This document shows positions 34,041 through 46,260 of a stretch of 64,000 bases of DNA, one piece after another. Position 1 is the stretch's first letter. Each line of letters starts with the position of its first letter. Source of the stretch: Ceriagrion tenellum (lineage: Eukaryota; Arthropoda; Insecta; Odonata; Coenagrionidae); assembly GCA_963169105.1 (NCBI GenBank), contig OY720637.1, positions 56,132,964 to 56,196,963 on the forward strand, read 5' to 3'. The position numbers were made by a program, and so were the translations under genes. The notes under the pieces are model-generated. The model did not search any database, was not told where the DNA came from, and saw only the letters and a program-made list of their open reading frames with translations.

Positions 34041-36921
34041 CTAAGAATAATAACGGAGAATTTCCTTCATTAGCGTATCATATGTTTGCTCGTTGATTTC
34101 AACAAACCGTTTTTGCTGCCGACTAAAGTAGAATATATCACCAGAATAAATGTCAAACCATATGGCATGAATATGAAGTTCATGTTTCTCAAGGCGTTGC
34201 TTCAGAAAGCCATAACTTGCGATATTCTGTAGTTGCTGAAGACAGTTGACCTATAAGAAATTATAAGCACTCTTAAGACAATGTTTCACAAAATCAAAAT
34301 TCCTAACAAGGTAAGCATAAAGAGTAAACACATCCAAAATGAGGGCCAAAAGGCAGTTTCAGAGGGTTTATTGCAATTTTGTGGTTTGACTCAAGCAATA
34401 GAACATATTGTAAATGTTGGTTAAAATACTGCTTTCGTAGACAACATAATGCTTAAGCCATTAGGAAGTAAAAGTTTAAACTCTCAGAGGCAGGTACGTA
34501 AGCAGTAAAAGTTAATGTTTTTTAAGAGCAACCCAGCAAGATGACAAAAATAAATTGCCTACAATTCCTAATAAATGTGGCAATGTCCCGTGACAAAAAA
34601 TGGCTCGTCTTAATCCATAACTTAATGATTTATAGAAAATAACCATCCATTACACATACTTTGACAAAACAATAACACTGTCTGAGAGCAATTCACAAAA
34701 AGTAGTTTCCTAGGATAGGTCTATATTCACTCTTCAGGCAAAAAACTGAAATGATTTCATGCATAAATACAAGAATGAACAGAATAAGAAGTCTTTTCCT
34801 GGCCATGCTTTCATCCAAATGGAAACAAAGAATTTGTGATAAGTCAAGTAATTACTCTCATGGGTAACCATTTCGTAACCAGGCTTATTAGAGTACAAGG
34901 AGAAATTTGAAAGTGGCTGGAAGATAAGTGAAGAACATGCTTAATGCTGCATATGCAAATAATTGATAACAGCAACCTTAGTAAGTACATACTTGCATTA
35001 GATGTACTGCTCAAAATTCTTTGTCCCCAAAATTATAATCAGGGAGGTCAAGTATTGATCAAACTATGTAAACAATGATTGTGCGAGGAGTTGTGCCATT
35101 TCATGCTGCATATGGGAAAACATGGTAACTATCTTGGAATACGATAAGGAAAGAAATAAAACTTGGTAGTTTTCCACACGGTTTCCTCGACCAGTTTCAG
35201 TGACTCATCACCATTATCAAGAGGTTAAACAAACCTTGATTTGTTTAACCTCTAGATAATGGCAATGGTTGAAGAAACCGTGTGGAAAACTACGAAATTT
35301 TATTTCTTTCCTTATCGTGGAAAAGTTCCACCAAGTGAGCCCGTCAGCGATTAATTTTATCTTGGAACATCTTTTGCAGCATAAATGATGGTGATACCTT
35401 CAAGAATATACTTCTGCGACACCCTGGAGAAAATAAAAGGTGAAACGAGACTAAAATATCTCGTAGTAGCTATTGAATTTTTGAGAATTTTGTAGCATTT
35501 CAACTTGTGGCCAAATAGAAGTCATCATAGGGGGTGAGCCGTAACCGAGCTAATAAGAGATGAAGTTCTAAGTGAACAGAGGTTAAAACAGTTCATATAA
35601 GGATACATATTACATGTTTTTCTTCTTAGGGAAATGGGTGATATTAGGCCACTACCGGCAGAGTTTAAAAGACAATTGGAGGTAACCCACATGCACACAT
35701 ATACCAAGCTAAATAGGCACACAGCAGCCAATCAAAACTCGGGGCCACAGAGTAAGCATATCTGTGTCAGGGTAATTACAAATTCTTGAAAACCATTTAC
35801 GTCAACATTTTTCTAAGAAATAAGCCGGAAGGTGTAGTAGCAGCACCAGCCATGAATTGGGAATTGAAAGGACGATCGCCAAGATGCTTCTTGAAGGCTT
35901 TCTGTCCCATTCATTGTCAGTTTTTACAGACATTAATAGAAAATGAGAAAAGAAAATGCATGTAATATCTACACAATAATCCAAATTAAGTTAACATGAT
36001 GAGTTGTGATGAATATTTCAAATTACGAAGCTGCTCTCATTCGAAAGAAAAAACATACATACCTGAGACAACTTATCTGTTATAGCGAATCGATTTTCAG
36101 GATCAATATAGGCCGCGAATTTCCTCATGGGAGTTTCTGCCTGAAAGAGCATAGGGTTGCCATAACCTGTACTTTGAAGTTCTTGAAATTTAGTCAGGGA
36201 TGTATGTGCATGAGTACACAGCCAAGATCTTAGGGGCGAACGTCTCCGGTTTTCCACCGACGAGAATTCCTCATCTCGCAGTTCATGAAGGAGGTTCATC
36301 GCCTAGAACATAGATGTAGCATTATTAATAAAGCGACAGCGTACCGATATCTATAGGATAAATGCCCATTAATTATCCTACCAGACAGATACCATAGCTG
36401 CCCAAGTTACAGGTAAATAATCTAGTTTTTTCGAACTAACTTTGCAATCCGAATGTCCACAAACTATGATGTGTTTAATGTCATTCACAATGCATCCAAG
36501 TTCCAGTGCAGCTGGCTCGGTAGTGGTCATTTCATTGACAAAATGCTGAGAATGAGGAATGACGTTTCCGGCATTACGAACTGAAATATTGACAAGTTGG
36601 TAAATATCTTAAAAAATTTCAATTATACTTACAGAGAGAGAATTCAGTGCAAGCGCTTACCAACAAACATGTCACCAACATTCGTTTCAGTAAACCGAGT
36701 AGGTATCATACGGCTGTCCATGCACGTAAAAAACACCGCTTTTGGCTTACATAAAGAGATATAAACGAAAATAAAATTCCCAATTTCTCAACATGTCAAA
36801 ATGCGATGATACTGATGACATTAATTACCTCAGGATGGTCTCGAACTTTCACGAATTGTTCTACCATCGTTTTTCTGTCTGTAACGCGGTACTTCATTAT
36901 ACCTCTCAGAATGCGATCCAT
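34041..36921 (-). CDS. CAHbeta: beta-class carbonic anhydrase, five coding exons, complete
   Basis: Exons on the minus strand are 36921-36829, 36745-36661, 36580-36441, 36302-36063 and 34250-34041. Together they give exactly 255 codons plus TAG, the length of Drosophila CAHbeta. All introns are GT/AG and phases match (0, 1, 0, 0). The protein starts MDRILRGIMKYRV. The zinc site is the CMDSR motif in exon 2 and CGHSDC in exon 3, giving the Cys-His-Cys ligands of beta enzymes plus the Asp-Arg dyad. Later blocks are RSPLRSWLCTHAHTSL and IHAIWFDIYSGDIFYFSRQ. It hydrates CO2 to bicarbonate and is mitochondrial in flies. The last intron (1.8 kb) carries a foldback element. No lesion is seen. Confidence 0.95.
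35141..35318. repeat. foldback element in the carbonic anhydrase intron
   Basis: The arms are imperfect reverse complements of about 85 bp with little or no spacer. Shared blocks are AAGGAAAGAAATAAAA, TAGTTTTCCACACGGTTTC and AGAGGTTAAACAAA. It lies in the 1.8-kb last intron of the beta-carbonic anhydrase gene. A transcript would form a long hairpin. The family is unknown. Confidence 0.75.
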
Positions 36922-38540
36922 TGCCAAAATCTATAATTTACGAACACATTAAAGTCATTTTATTACCATGGGCCAAACTCCAACGACAAGGATAGCCGTC
37001 TGTTTACTTTGATAAACTTGATTTCCGCTGCTCTTTCGCTGCGCAGCGACAACATCGATGAGCGCACCTTTCAAAAAGAAGCGCCATCATCATGTGGCTG
37101 AACCTTGATGACCTGTGATTTCTACTTGGCTCACGTATTTGTGGTTGTTGCGTCGTTTACCTTCGCGCCTCTACGAATGGAAGTTAACAGCTGTAGTAAG
37201 TGTTACCTGGCGATAAATTATCACCGGAGGAGTGGAAATGCTGAGCTAACTGCGGGGTGTGCCGATAACCTACAGCCTAGAGGTACACTAATGAACTACT
37301 TTGGAACGATAAGTTTCAAGTTAACTGATTAATCATTTTATGCTATAATATTATCAATTTGCCATCATTCACTTGATTTATGTTTTCAGTAACTCATGTA
37401 CACGATATATCCACTAGTCCAAATGTCATATGCAAGTTTGATGTGTTATGAAATATATCACGTTTTTATATACATATTTCATATTTAACCAGAGAAAATT
37501 TCCAATTATAAATACTCAGCCGAGTATCCAGCGTTTATTTTACCATGCCTAACCTTTTTCTGAACGTAACAATCGCAAAATTTCCGCAACGCTGTAATTT
37601 GTGGCAACGTATGTAACAGTTGATATGTAGGTAACAGCGAAAGTAAATCGATTTTTTTTATTTCCGTAATACACTACCTATGTGGTAAAATATATGACTA
37701 TGTATTGTGGGCCTTTTTTAACACCAAATTTTATGGTCTAACCTGTTGGTTTAATAACGTGTGTTAACACCTGTTGTAGCAATGCTAGACACCAGTTTTA
37801 GGGCCATACCTCTCCCTGAAATTCCATATTTTCTCAAAATTCATTCCTATGTGTTTCATTCTTAACATTAAATGGCGTTGAGACAGTGTAAAATGTTATT
37901 CATCTGCAGCTTCTTGATAATGTATTTGCCAATTTGAAGTGGTAGAGGCGGTCACATGACGGCGTCACGGCGTTAGTCCTCCGGTGGTGTTCACTTGTCC
38001 AAGAGATGGCAGGAGCAGTCTGAGCCCGCATAGCGGAGGGGATGCGCGGAAATTTAACATTTTTCAAACTTCGAACTCCTAAGCTCGCTTGTTTAAAAAA
38101 AACATTCTACTGACGGAGTTTATTGTTTCTTCGAGTATTAATATTGTATGCTTAAAGTAATATATTATATACTCTCACTACATATCTCGACCTGACAGAT
38201 GCGATAAAATAAGTGAGATACTTTGCCGAACCGATGGGTACAAAAACTCGTTCTCTCTGCCCACTATAAGCGACCACACAATAATAACTGAGCTCCACTA
38301 AATACACGCCCATAATATAAGTTACCATTTCACTTCCCAAAATCTGATTCCTCTCATCTCTACACGGCTGGTGTCTGAACATCCCCTTCCACACGCCCAT
38401 GCGGCGGAGCGCCCAACTATATTTGATGCCTCTATTTAAAAACGGATTTATTTTACATTTCCATTCCTGGTTTTTAAATGAATCTGAAAAATCTATATAC
38501 TGTATACGTTTATTAGAAAGCATTTCTCTGTTTTTGAAAG
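36922..38540. other. promoter region of beta-carbonic anhydrase and upstream DNA of an orphan exon
   Basis: The first 150 bases or so should hold the carbonic anhydrase promoter on the minus strand. A GC-richer patch at 37940-38060, with TCACATGA and a GGTGGTGTTCACTTG block, may be a promoter or 5' UTR for the plus-strand exon at 38541. Frames in this stretch look random. A 158-codon minus frame at 38152-38628 overlaps that exon and has no recognisable domain. Confidence 0.35.
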
Positions 38541-38654
38541 GTGAATAATATCCGCGACATGGAACGACCCGAAGGAAAGCCTGGGAGACTGAATATTCAG
38601 CCAAGATCACGGATCGTTGAACAGCCATGGATGAATTGGGATCCCGAATTTCAG
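38541..38654 (+). CDS. short coding exon of an unrecognised gene
   Basis: A TTTTTGAAAG acceptor precedes GTGAATAATATC, and a strong GTAAGG donor follows CAG at 38652-38654. An ATG at 38559 in good context (GCGACATGG) opens 32 codons in phase 0: MERPEGKPGRLNIQPRSR, then IVEQPWMNWDPEFQ. The composition (basic, then WMNWDP) and clean splice sites look real, but I do not recognise the protein. A Tigger/pogo element sits 57 bases downstream in the presumed intron. Later exons were not identified. Confidence 0.5.
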
Positions 38655-38711
38655 GTAAGGGACGCTATACACCTGTCTTTGGAGTCACGACAGCAGTTTT
38701 TGAACCAACTA

Positions 38712-41439
38712 CAGTCAAACCTCCCTTAACGGACACCTCCCATTAGCGGACAGTTTTTTAGGTCCCGGCAGCAGAATATTGAACCTTATGGAACTAACAC
38801 CTCCAAATAGCGGACATTCTTAATAACGGACGCGGGCATCAGAAAATGCATATTTTTGCCCCAATCACCTCCAAAAACGGACGCATCACGTGATATCCTG
38901 TGAAAATTTCTCTTCCTCAAAAGAAAAAAACGCCATTTCTTGAAAGCCTATTGCTTACAAAGAACTTATCCAGGAAAAAAACATCGAACAATTTGGGAGA
39001 AACACCTTGTTGGTATACTGGTTGGTGCTCCTTCCTTTTTTTATTGCCACGAATTCCTTACCGTGGGTGTTGTTGAATTATCAGTATGGGTTCTGCTGAC
39101 TACCGAGGGAAGACGGTTGTGTGGGAAGAGATATATTGAAAGGGAAGGACGATGCTCGGGAGCAGTAAAGCAAGATTAAGTCCTTAGGGTGATGTAGATA
39201 AGGAAGTAAGAGAAATGGAGGTTAATTGGGGACCTCTCTACTTCTATTCCCAAGCTTTATGTGCCTACCAAGCGAATGCTTCAGTCCGGTAGGGATACGG
39301 AATTTCCGCAGAATTGACTTTGAATCATCTGTTTTGGTGACTGAGGCCCAACCTGGCACCTGGATACAAAAGACCTGCAAGCGGGCGCGAAAGACGGGCG
39401 GCTCTCGCCTGGGTACGTGGGATAGTAAGGGAGGGAGACAGACCCGAATGCACATAACTGTAGAAGTACGCCGGACACGGGGGTCAAACCATAGAAAACA
39501 ATGCAGATATTCTGCGCTATCCGCATATTGAAGGAAGAAAGGAAGAGGGGGATCATGAGCGCTGGCACAGGCACTTGCAAAGTAGGCGAACTTTTGTACA
39601 AAGTAGCGGGAAATTCGGAATGTTAAAGGGAAGAGGAGAGGCATGTATGACTGTGGCCCGCTAGGTTAGTCAGATTTCCGACACTATAGGCTAAGTGTCT
39701 CCTTTAAATTTCGCGAGGTGATAGGTGATGACCCAGGAATACGAAACTGCTTGGGCATCATCCTTCAAAAGGTATTATTTGCATTTCATGGCACCGAACA
39801 ATGGCTGAAAAAAAGGAAAAGACTGTTTTCGTGAGAAAGTTGACATTATGCATGCGTCAGACGAAGAGATGTTAAGTGTTCGTGCAATTGCAGAGAAATT
39901 TGGCATCAGGAAGACGCGAGTAAGGGACATTCTTAAAAGCAAGACTGTTGACAGAATGGACTGAGAACAAAAGTGAAAACATCAAGAGACTGTTTCCAAA
40001 AACTGACGGGCTGGCAATTGATAGCCTCACTTACGAGTGGTTTTGTAGAGCACGTTCATTTAATATTCCAATATCTGGTCCATTAATTTAGGGGAAGGCA
40101 ATCGAAATTGCAAAAGAAATGGGTGTCTCTGACTTTAAGGGATCGAATGCCTGGCTTGAAAAATGTAGATAACGCCACAACATATCATTCAAAAGTGGGT
40201 GTAGAGAAGCAGCTTCCGTGAGTGAGAAAACTGTGCAAGAGCGGAGGTGCAAACTAAAGGATTTGTGTAAAACTTACAGTGAAAGAAACATTCAACTGAG
40301 ATGAGACCGGAGTTTTCTTTCGTGCATTACCGGGGAAAATCATGTGTTTGAAGAAAGAAAAGTGTTCAGGTGGAAAATTTTCCAAAGAAAGAGTCACATT
40401 ATTATTAGGTGCAAATTTGATCAATGAATTTGAAATGCCGCTGGTGATTGGAAAATCTTTCAGACCACGATGCTTTAAGAGCATAAATGTAAACAATCTT
40501 GGTGTTCACTGGTATGTGAACAAGAAAGCATGGATTACTCGTGACACCATGACTGACTGGATTACAGAGTTCGACCGGAAAATGAGCAGGGAGATAAGAA
40601 CGGTTATTTTGTTTCTCGATAATGCTTCAACCCATCCGGACTTAAAGTTAGAAAATGTGATATTACTTTTTTCCCTCTTAATATGACATCTTTTTGTCAA
40701 CCTTTGGATCAAGGGGTGCTACAAAACTTCAAAATCCAATACAGAAAAAGGGTACTGAGGCATATTTTATCGAAAATTGAAGAAAAAAGTGAAGCAAATG
40801 AAATATCAGAAAGTATCACTATTCTCGAAGCCATTCTATGTGAATGATGTTCAGGGAGCAACTGTCCGTAATTGCTTCATTAAGGCAGGATTCAATTACA
40901 ATGAGGAGGACAGTAATTCTATGATAGAGAGCGGAACCTCTGACCAAGAAGAACTGGAAATGCTAATGAAAAATTTTGTGGGTGAAGTAGGAGAGGAATA
41001 TGCTACAATAGATGAGTGCTTATGCACAGAAGACCAATTCCCCAGTACAAACGAACTTATTTCTGAGGCAAAAATGGGTTCTCGCGAATGTTTTTGCTAA
41101 AAGAGTATTGTTTCAGTATTTAGTTTTGTTTCAATATTTGTTTTACATTTGCTTATGATAATGAAGATTCCAAAAGTCATTACAAGGACAACAAATAACA
41201 ATATTTTCATTACGAATGTTTATGCTAAAAGAGCATTGTTTCAATATATAGAAAATAAAAAAAATGTTGAAAGGTATCAAAATTCTTACATTTTTATTAA
41301 ACGATGCAGTTACAGCACATACAAACTGCGCCGTAATTGTCCGGACAGCAGCCCCCTCTAAATAGCGGACTCCTCTGAATAGCGGACAATTTTTCCGGTC
41401 CCATATATGTCCCATGTCCGCTATATGGAGGTTTGACTG
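38712..41439 (+). mobile_element. Tigger/pogo DNA transposon
   Basis: The element is 2728 bp with TA target duplications (38710-38711 and 41440-41441). The termini CAGTCAAACCTCC(C/A) are inverted, and short AGCGGAC repeats follow at both ends (AATAGCGGACA and similar), typical of Tigger-type elements. The transposase relic is on the plus strand from about 39801. About 900 bp between the left end and that gene (38890-39790) is not obviously Tigger sequence and may contain a further insertion. The element sits in the intron after the orphan exon. Confidence 0.9.
39801..41100 (+). pseudogene. degenerate Tigger/pogo transposase
   Basis: The N-terminal part shows a CENP-B-like helix-turn-helix (SVRAIAEKFGIRKTRVRDIL, about 39870-39930), then a second DNA-binding block around WFCRARSFNIPISGP. 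The DDE core follows: DETGVFFRALPGK (first D), TVILFLDNASTHP (second D) and FCQPLDQGVLQNF (third D). The C-terminus has VNDVQGATVRNCFIKAGF. Stops and frame changes near 39961, 40090, 40170, 40304 and 40683 inactivate it. The relation to CENP-B and jerky proteins is family knowledge. Confidence 0.87.
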
Positions 41440-41441
41440 TA

Positions 41442-42389
41442 TTTGACTATAATTTTAATTGTAAGGATTGAACACCACTTATTTAAACTATGCGATGCTT
41501 ATATTATAACTTAATTAAGTCGGATCATAATTGGTAGACCCACAATCGTCATTTTTTAATGTCTCTCTGCAGTGAAGATATTTGAAAGTGTCTTTAATGT
41601 GTCTTTTTAAAATAAGTAAATATTGAGCCTGTAAAAGATCGAAAGCTTAAAGTAAAAGAGCTCGCCCTCACCATTCGAATGAAGCATACACTTTTTTCAA
41701 TGATCTCTATGCGCAAGGACCTTAAATTGCCATGGATAGGAAGGCTTTCACCGTCAGGTCATCATTAAACGATATAAAAATCACGTTAATGCGGTTATCC
41801 CGAAACACCTCATATCGCATTTCAAGCTCTTTCCTTCACGAATCCATCTTTAGGGAAAGAGATCGCCTTAAAATCAAAAGAAGACGCTCCACAAAATGGG
41901 TTGTTTTAAATGGTAAAGGTATTTATGATCTTCTGAAAATTAGCGCTTGATTAAATTAAATGTAAATAGTACTTTGAGGTTTTGCGTCATTTTATAGGCG
42001 TTATTCCACTTCTAGCCTTCCATTGGTTTGGTTCAGGCGGATGGAGCGACTTTTGTTTGCGTACAGATTTGCTTGAAAATTCGCTTACGTATTCTCATTA
42101 GTGATATCTTTGGACAAAATTGAAAAAAAAGTATTTTACCGATTTTTGTTTCTGGCAATGCAGTGCTACTTTAACTCATATCCTTATGGCGCATGACATA
42201 CATTTCGTAATGATTCGATTGCTCGAGCACAGATTTTCTTTTAAACGTGGAATGGTTTATGAACGATTATTATAATTGCTGGCAACAAGTATTAAAATGT
42301 CTCGGAAAGCCCAATATTCGAAAGAAATCAAATTTTAATATGATTCCGTCTTAATCTCGAATGCTGTCCCGAAAACTTGAAGTCATAAC
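41442..42389. other. intronic or intergenic DNA, nothing recognised
   Basis: AT-rich sequence after the Tigger element. No exon for the orphan gene and no repeat were recognised. Confidence 0.3.
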
Positions 42390-43145
42390 TTATTCTTCTC
42401 AGGTGAATCCGTCCTCAGACAGGTTTCAGGTGAACTCCTTCCTCCATGCTCGTCTTTGCCTCCCTCAGATCTTCGTAACTCCCTCCATTCATAATATCCC
42501 TCAGCATATTATTTCTTCATCTTCTTCTCCCCGTCTTTCCCTCTATATTTCATTCTAATATTCTTTTCAGCAAGCAAGCTTTCTTCAGCACATGTCCCAA
42601 CCAGTTCGCCTTCATTTTTCTTATTGGTCTTAAATTACTCCTTTTCTCATTCATCCTTGCCAGCTCTTCCTCGTTGCTCACTTTATCACATCATTTTAAT
42701 CTTTCCATTCTTCTCCCTAGCCACATTTGAAAACCCTCTAGATATTTCTCCTCTTTCATCCGGACTGTCCATGTTTCTGTTCCATAAAGCACCAAACTCC
42801 ACACAAAACATTTAGCTAATCTTTTCCTTAAAGCAATGTTGATTTATTTGGCTGAAGGGAGTTGGTTGACCTTACTGAAGGCTGCCTTTCCCTGTGATAT
42901 TCTACATCTTATTTTCTACGTACAGCTTCCATTCCATGTTATAACTCATTCGAGGTAATTAAAGGGTGGTATTTGTTCTAGACTTCTTCCACCAATGGTC
43001 ACATTTAGAACTCCTTCCTCATTTCCTGTCTTCATTACTTTAGTTTTCCCGAAGCTTGCCTTCATTCCAAAATGTTTTCCTACCCTCTCGACTTAATTCA
43101 CCATTTCCTGTAACTGTTTTTGAATCTCTGCTCTTGCCGCCTAAT
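42390..43145 (-). mobile_element. RTE-like LINE relic (end of RT and C-terminal tail)
   Basis: The minus strand reads FGMKASFGKTKVMKTG, then GGRSLEQIPPFNYLE, then SLVLYGTETWTVRMKEEKYL, then MWLGRRMERLK, VSNEEELARMNEKRS, ANWLGHVLKKACLLKRILE and a GGSYEDLREAK tail. This is the end of the palm/thumb plus the post-RT region of a LINE. Frequent stops show age. It is the longest of six pieces of this type in the window. Confidence 0.78.
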
Positions 43146-43199
43146 CATCGCATGTTTTTTATTAAGAAAAATTATGAAATATTATTAATTTTTGTATCA

Positions 43200-43885
43200 T
43201 TTCCATTACTTCCTCTATAGTGAGTCACAACGCAGAAACTCTTGCACTCGAGTGAAATGTGGTTCAAATTTTTAGACTCACTTAAAAAAATATTAAAATG
43301 TGCCCTCAATGTTCCACGACTACCGCTCCTGCAACCTTATGTCAGGTAGGAGCGAGGTATTTCCCTATTCATAATGGAGACCATATTCTAATTTTTCGTT
43401 CTAATTTCAGCAACTGTAGGAAGAGTGAAGTAAATATTGCTATATTAATGGTACAGTAATACATTTTTATGTGTATTAAATTGTCTGTAATCAAATAAAG
43501 ATATTTATTTAAGTCTTTATCTGGACTAATTTTTCCACGCAGTACGTTTATAATTCCTCCACAGCGGTAGGATTTTTTGTGATTCCGAAAAAATTACTTC
43601 GGTGTCTGTGATTTTTTTTTAAATGCTGAGCAAACATACGAACTACTTAGTTTATTCATTTTATGAGATCTAGGTGTAAGGAATTCCTAATTTTTCTAAT
43701 GTCTCTCTGGAGTGCATATCCGTTCCATTTCCTATGTAAAATCCCTGGTATTACTTGTCAAAAATCTCGGAAAGTAGTGCGGTATGGGGCTGATATTTTG
43801 GTATCTTTTGAAGGGGGACATACTTTTCTTTGAAATGAGAACTAAATCATTGATATGCTGGTGAAATGATATTTCGCTCAAGATA
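43200..43885 (+). repeat. unassigned dispersed repeat, copy 1
   Basis: This sequence recurs at 44210-44785 (direct), 46920-47285 (inverted), 57955-58100 (inverted fragment) and 59150-59240 (direct fragment). Landmarks are TCAGCAACTGTAGG near 43408, GTGATTCCGAAAAAATTACT near 43580 and TCTGGAGTGCATATCCGT near 43708. The CTCGGAAAGTAGTGCG block lies near 43767. I see no long coding frame, terminal repeats or match to a known family. Confidence 0.7.
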
Positions 43886-44209
43886 CGGGAAATCCCTCCT
43901 AATAGTCCCTTCCACCGATTCCCTCCTCAGTTAAAAGTCCCTTCTCGTGCATCAAATATTTTCTCCGTTGATGGGATGATCAAAATTCATTTATTCCTCT
44001 TAATTTCTTAAAGTAGATTCCTAAGCACCCGTCATACCAAGCTGTTCTTCGATCGTTTCCCTTTCCGTCCAACATTCTCCTCCACACCCGCATCAAACGC
44101 CTATTTTCGTCCTCTTTTCCGCGGAGTGCTAGGTCTCTGCTTAATGCGCCGATACTAACTACGCTAAGCAAGAGTTGTTTTGGAGATGGATTCTGTACTA
44201 AGGTAGTTT
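43886..44209. other. spacer between dispersed repeat copies 1 and 2
   Basis: No coding or repeat signal is recognised. It may be part of the repeat unit itself, since copies 1 and 2 follow each other at an offset of about 850-900 bases. Confidence 0.3.
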
Positions 44210-44785
44210 GAGCGTGATAGTTCCCCAGTCATAATGGAAACCATATCTGAGTCATACGTTTTAATGTCAGCAACTGTAGGTAGCATGAAATAAATTGTAC
44301 ATTATAAATGGTGGAATGTTATACTTTTAAATGACTGAAATTGTATTAAATTATACATAAATATCTCTCAAAATCTTTAACTTGACTCATTTTTTTCGCG
44401 CGGTTGGTTAAAAACTCCGTCAGAACGGAAAGTTTTTTTTTGTGATTCTGGAAAAATTACTGTTGTGACAATATGATTTCTTTCCAAATATGGTCGAGAA
44501 AACATAGCCTATACAGATTCGTTTTTTTACGAGAAACAGGTGTTAGAAATTCCTCATTTTTTCAATAGTTTCCCTCTGGAGTGCATACACGTACCATTTC
44601 CCATGTAATATGGCTGGTGTTTTTGGCAAATATCTCTGTAAGTGATGTGGTGAGGGACTGATATCTGGGTTTATTTGAACAGTCGAGATATTTTTCATTA
44701 CAATGAGACTGAATTAATGAAATAGTGAAGGTGAATGTAAAAAGTGATTTCTAGGTGAAATAATATTTTGCTCAAACTACATTAA
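44210..44785 (+). repeat. unassigned dispersed repeat, copy 2
   Basis: It aligns with copy 1 in order: TCAGCAACTGTAGGTAGCAT near 44269, GTGATTCTGGAAAAATTACT near 44442, CTCTGGAGTGCATACACGTA near 44574 and TTTCTAGGTGAAATAATATT near 44750. Differences from copy 1 are spread along the whole length, with small gaps, so the copies are old. Confidence 0.7.
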
Positions 44786-45552
44786 GTTTAGTAGTGAAGC
44801 ATGGAGTCGGACTTTTGCACCTCGGGCGTAGCGCTTCCTTTGGCTAACCGTGTGCGTTACGTTCATTGCTGTGAAATACACTCAGTACAACCCGCTAAGC
44901 GTTTATACTTGGGCGCGGCCGATTTTGCTGCGTATGGCGGAAGGGATCACGTTAGGAAACGTCCGGAAACCAGCCATGCGCGGAGCTCAATTTAGTTGTA
45001 CGACACGCCCAACCCTTTAACGATTGTTGCATCGAGAACCTTCCCATTAGGAGATAATTTGTAATTTGTCTGGCATGTCATGAGCTTTTCAATCTGTAGT
45101 GGTTCACTGATTTGAAACCCGTAGCCTGTTCCTTGCGGTGTCTTACAAACTTTTGATCGTTGCATTGTCATATAAAATATAATTTTATGGAAATTTAGCA
45201 AACTCTATTGAACGAAGTATTTCTCGACGCTAGGTTTCAAGGAAAGGTTCTAACGTTACCTAAGAATAAGACTAATGGAGGGTAAAAAATTGACCAAACA
45301 CTTCGATAAAACTGTTATTTTCGCGAGTGATAGTGATTGTGTGTCAAGAAGGCTATTTCAGAAGGACAAAACAATGATTGATGCAATAAATATGTATCTG
45401 TAAGCTCACCATTGGCAGGTTTGAATGGGTAGCTTCTGATATTCTAAGAATGGCTTAGCAGTGGCTAGAATGTTCAGATATTATATCCAAATGGATCTTT
45501 TGTAATTATTAATGTCTTTTTATATGACTTCACTGATGTATTTATACATCGA

Positions 45553-45656
45553 ATATGTACACCTGGGTTGAAATTCGCCATGAAAAAATCATTTGACTTC
45601 GGTCAAGTCAAATGTCAAATGATTTTTTCATGGCGAATTCCAACCCGGGTGTATAT
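45553..45656. repeat. 104-bp hairpin repeat
   Basis: The arms are near-perfect reverse complements of about 45 bp around a short loop. Both carry GAATTCGCCATG or AAATTCGCCATG followed by AAAAAATCATTTGAC. The outer sequence CACCCGGGTT resembles the T-loop of tRNA-like repeats. No coding capacity. Confidence 0.8.
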
Positions 45657-45849
45657 GCACCCGGGCGAGTGACTTCGTACCACATCATTTGTTAAAGGCA
45701 GTGATTGGAAAATTGAATATGTAATTTTGACTTAGAATATACAAACGTTGATACAGCCATATAACCCTTGAGGTGAAATGCTTTTACAATTGTTATTTCC
45801 AGTTTAGTATGCTTACACGTGGTGCACGTTATGGTAAAAAAGACAACTG

Positions 45850-46260
45850 GTGTGCTCCAAAAAGATAGGACTAACAAAAGGAAGCAGTATGTGAAAACAT
45901 TCGTGAAGAGTGAAGTACTATATGGATCGCAAGAGTGGACCATTGGAAAAGCTGACCATAGATGGCTAGAAGCCTTGGAAACTTAGTGCTGGAAGAGGAT
46001 GCTGAAGATACAGAGGACGTGCAAAATAAGAAATGATGTTTACCGAAGAGTAGAAGATGGAAGGACCATATGGAACACCAGAGAGAAAAGAAGAACCAGA
46101 TGAAGAGGACAGACTTGAGACTCGATGTGTTTGTGAAGAATATAATTGAAGACTAAATAGAGGGAAAAGTCCCCAGAGGAAGAGGTAGGAGTAAGTTCAC
46201 CGGCCAAATAAGGAGTAAAGACATAGGACGAGCTACCAGGAAGTAAGGAAACCAGCATTA
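45850..46260 (+). mobile_element. RTE-like LINE relic, post-RT tail
   Basis: The forward reading has VKSEVLYGSQEWTIGKADHR, then CWKRMLKIQRTCKIRNDVYR, and a tail with REKSPEEEVG-type lysine/arginine blocks. This matches the LYGSETWTL...W.RM.KI region of arthropod LINEs. Several stops interrupt it. It is truncated at both ends. Confidence 0.68.

Noticed and set aside
38152..38628. 158-codon minus-strand frame
   Set aside because: It overlaps the likely plus-strand exon at 38541, has no recognisable domain and has composition like random AT-rich sequence.
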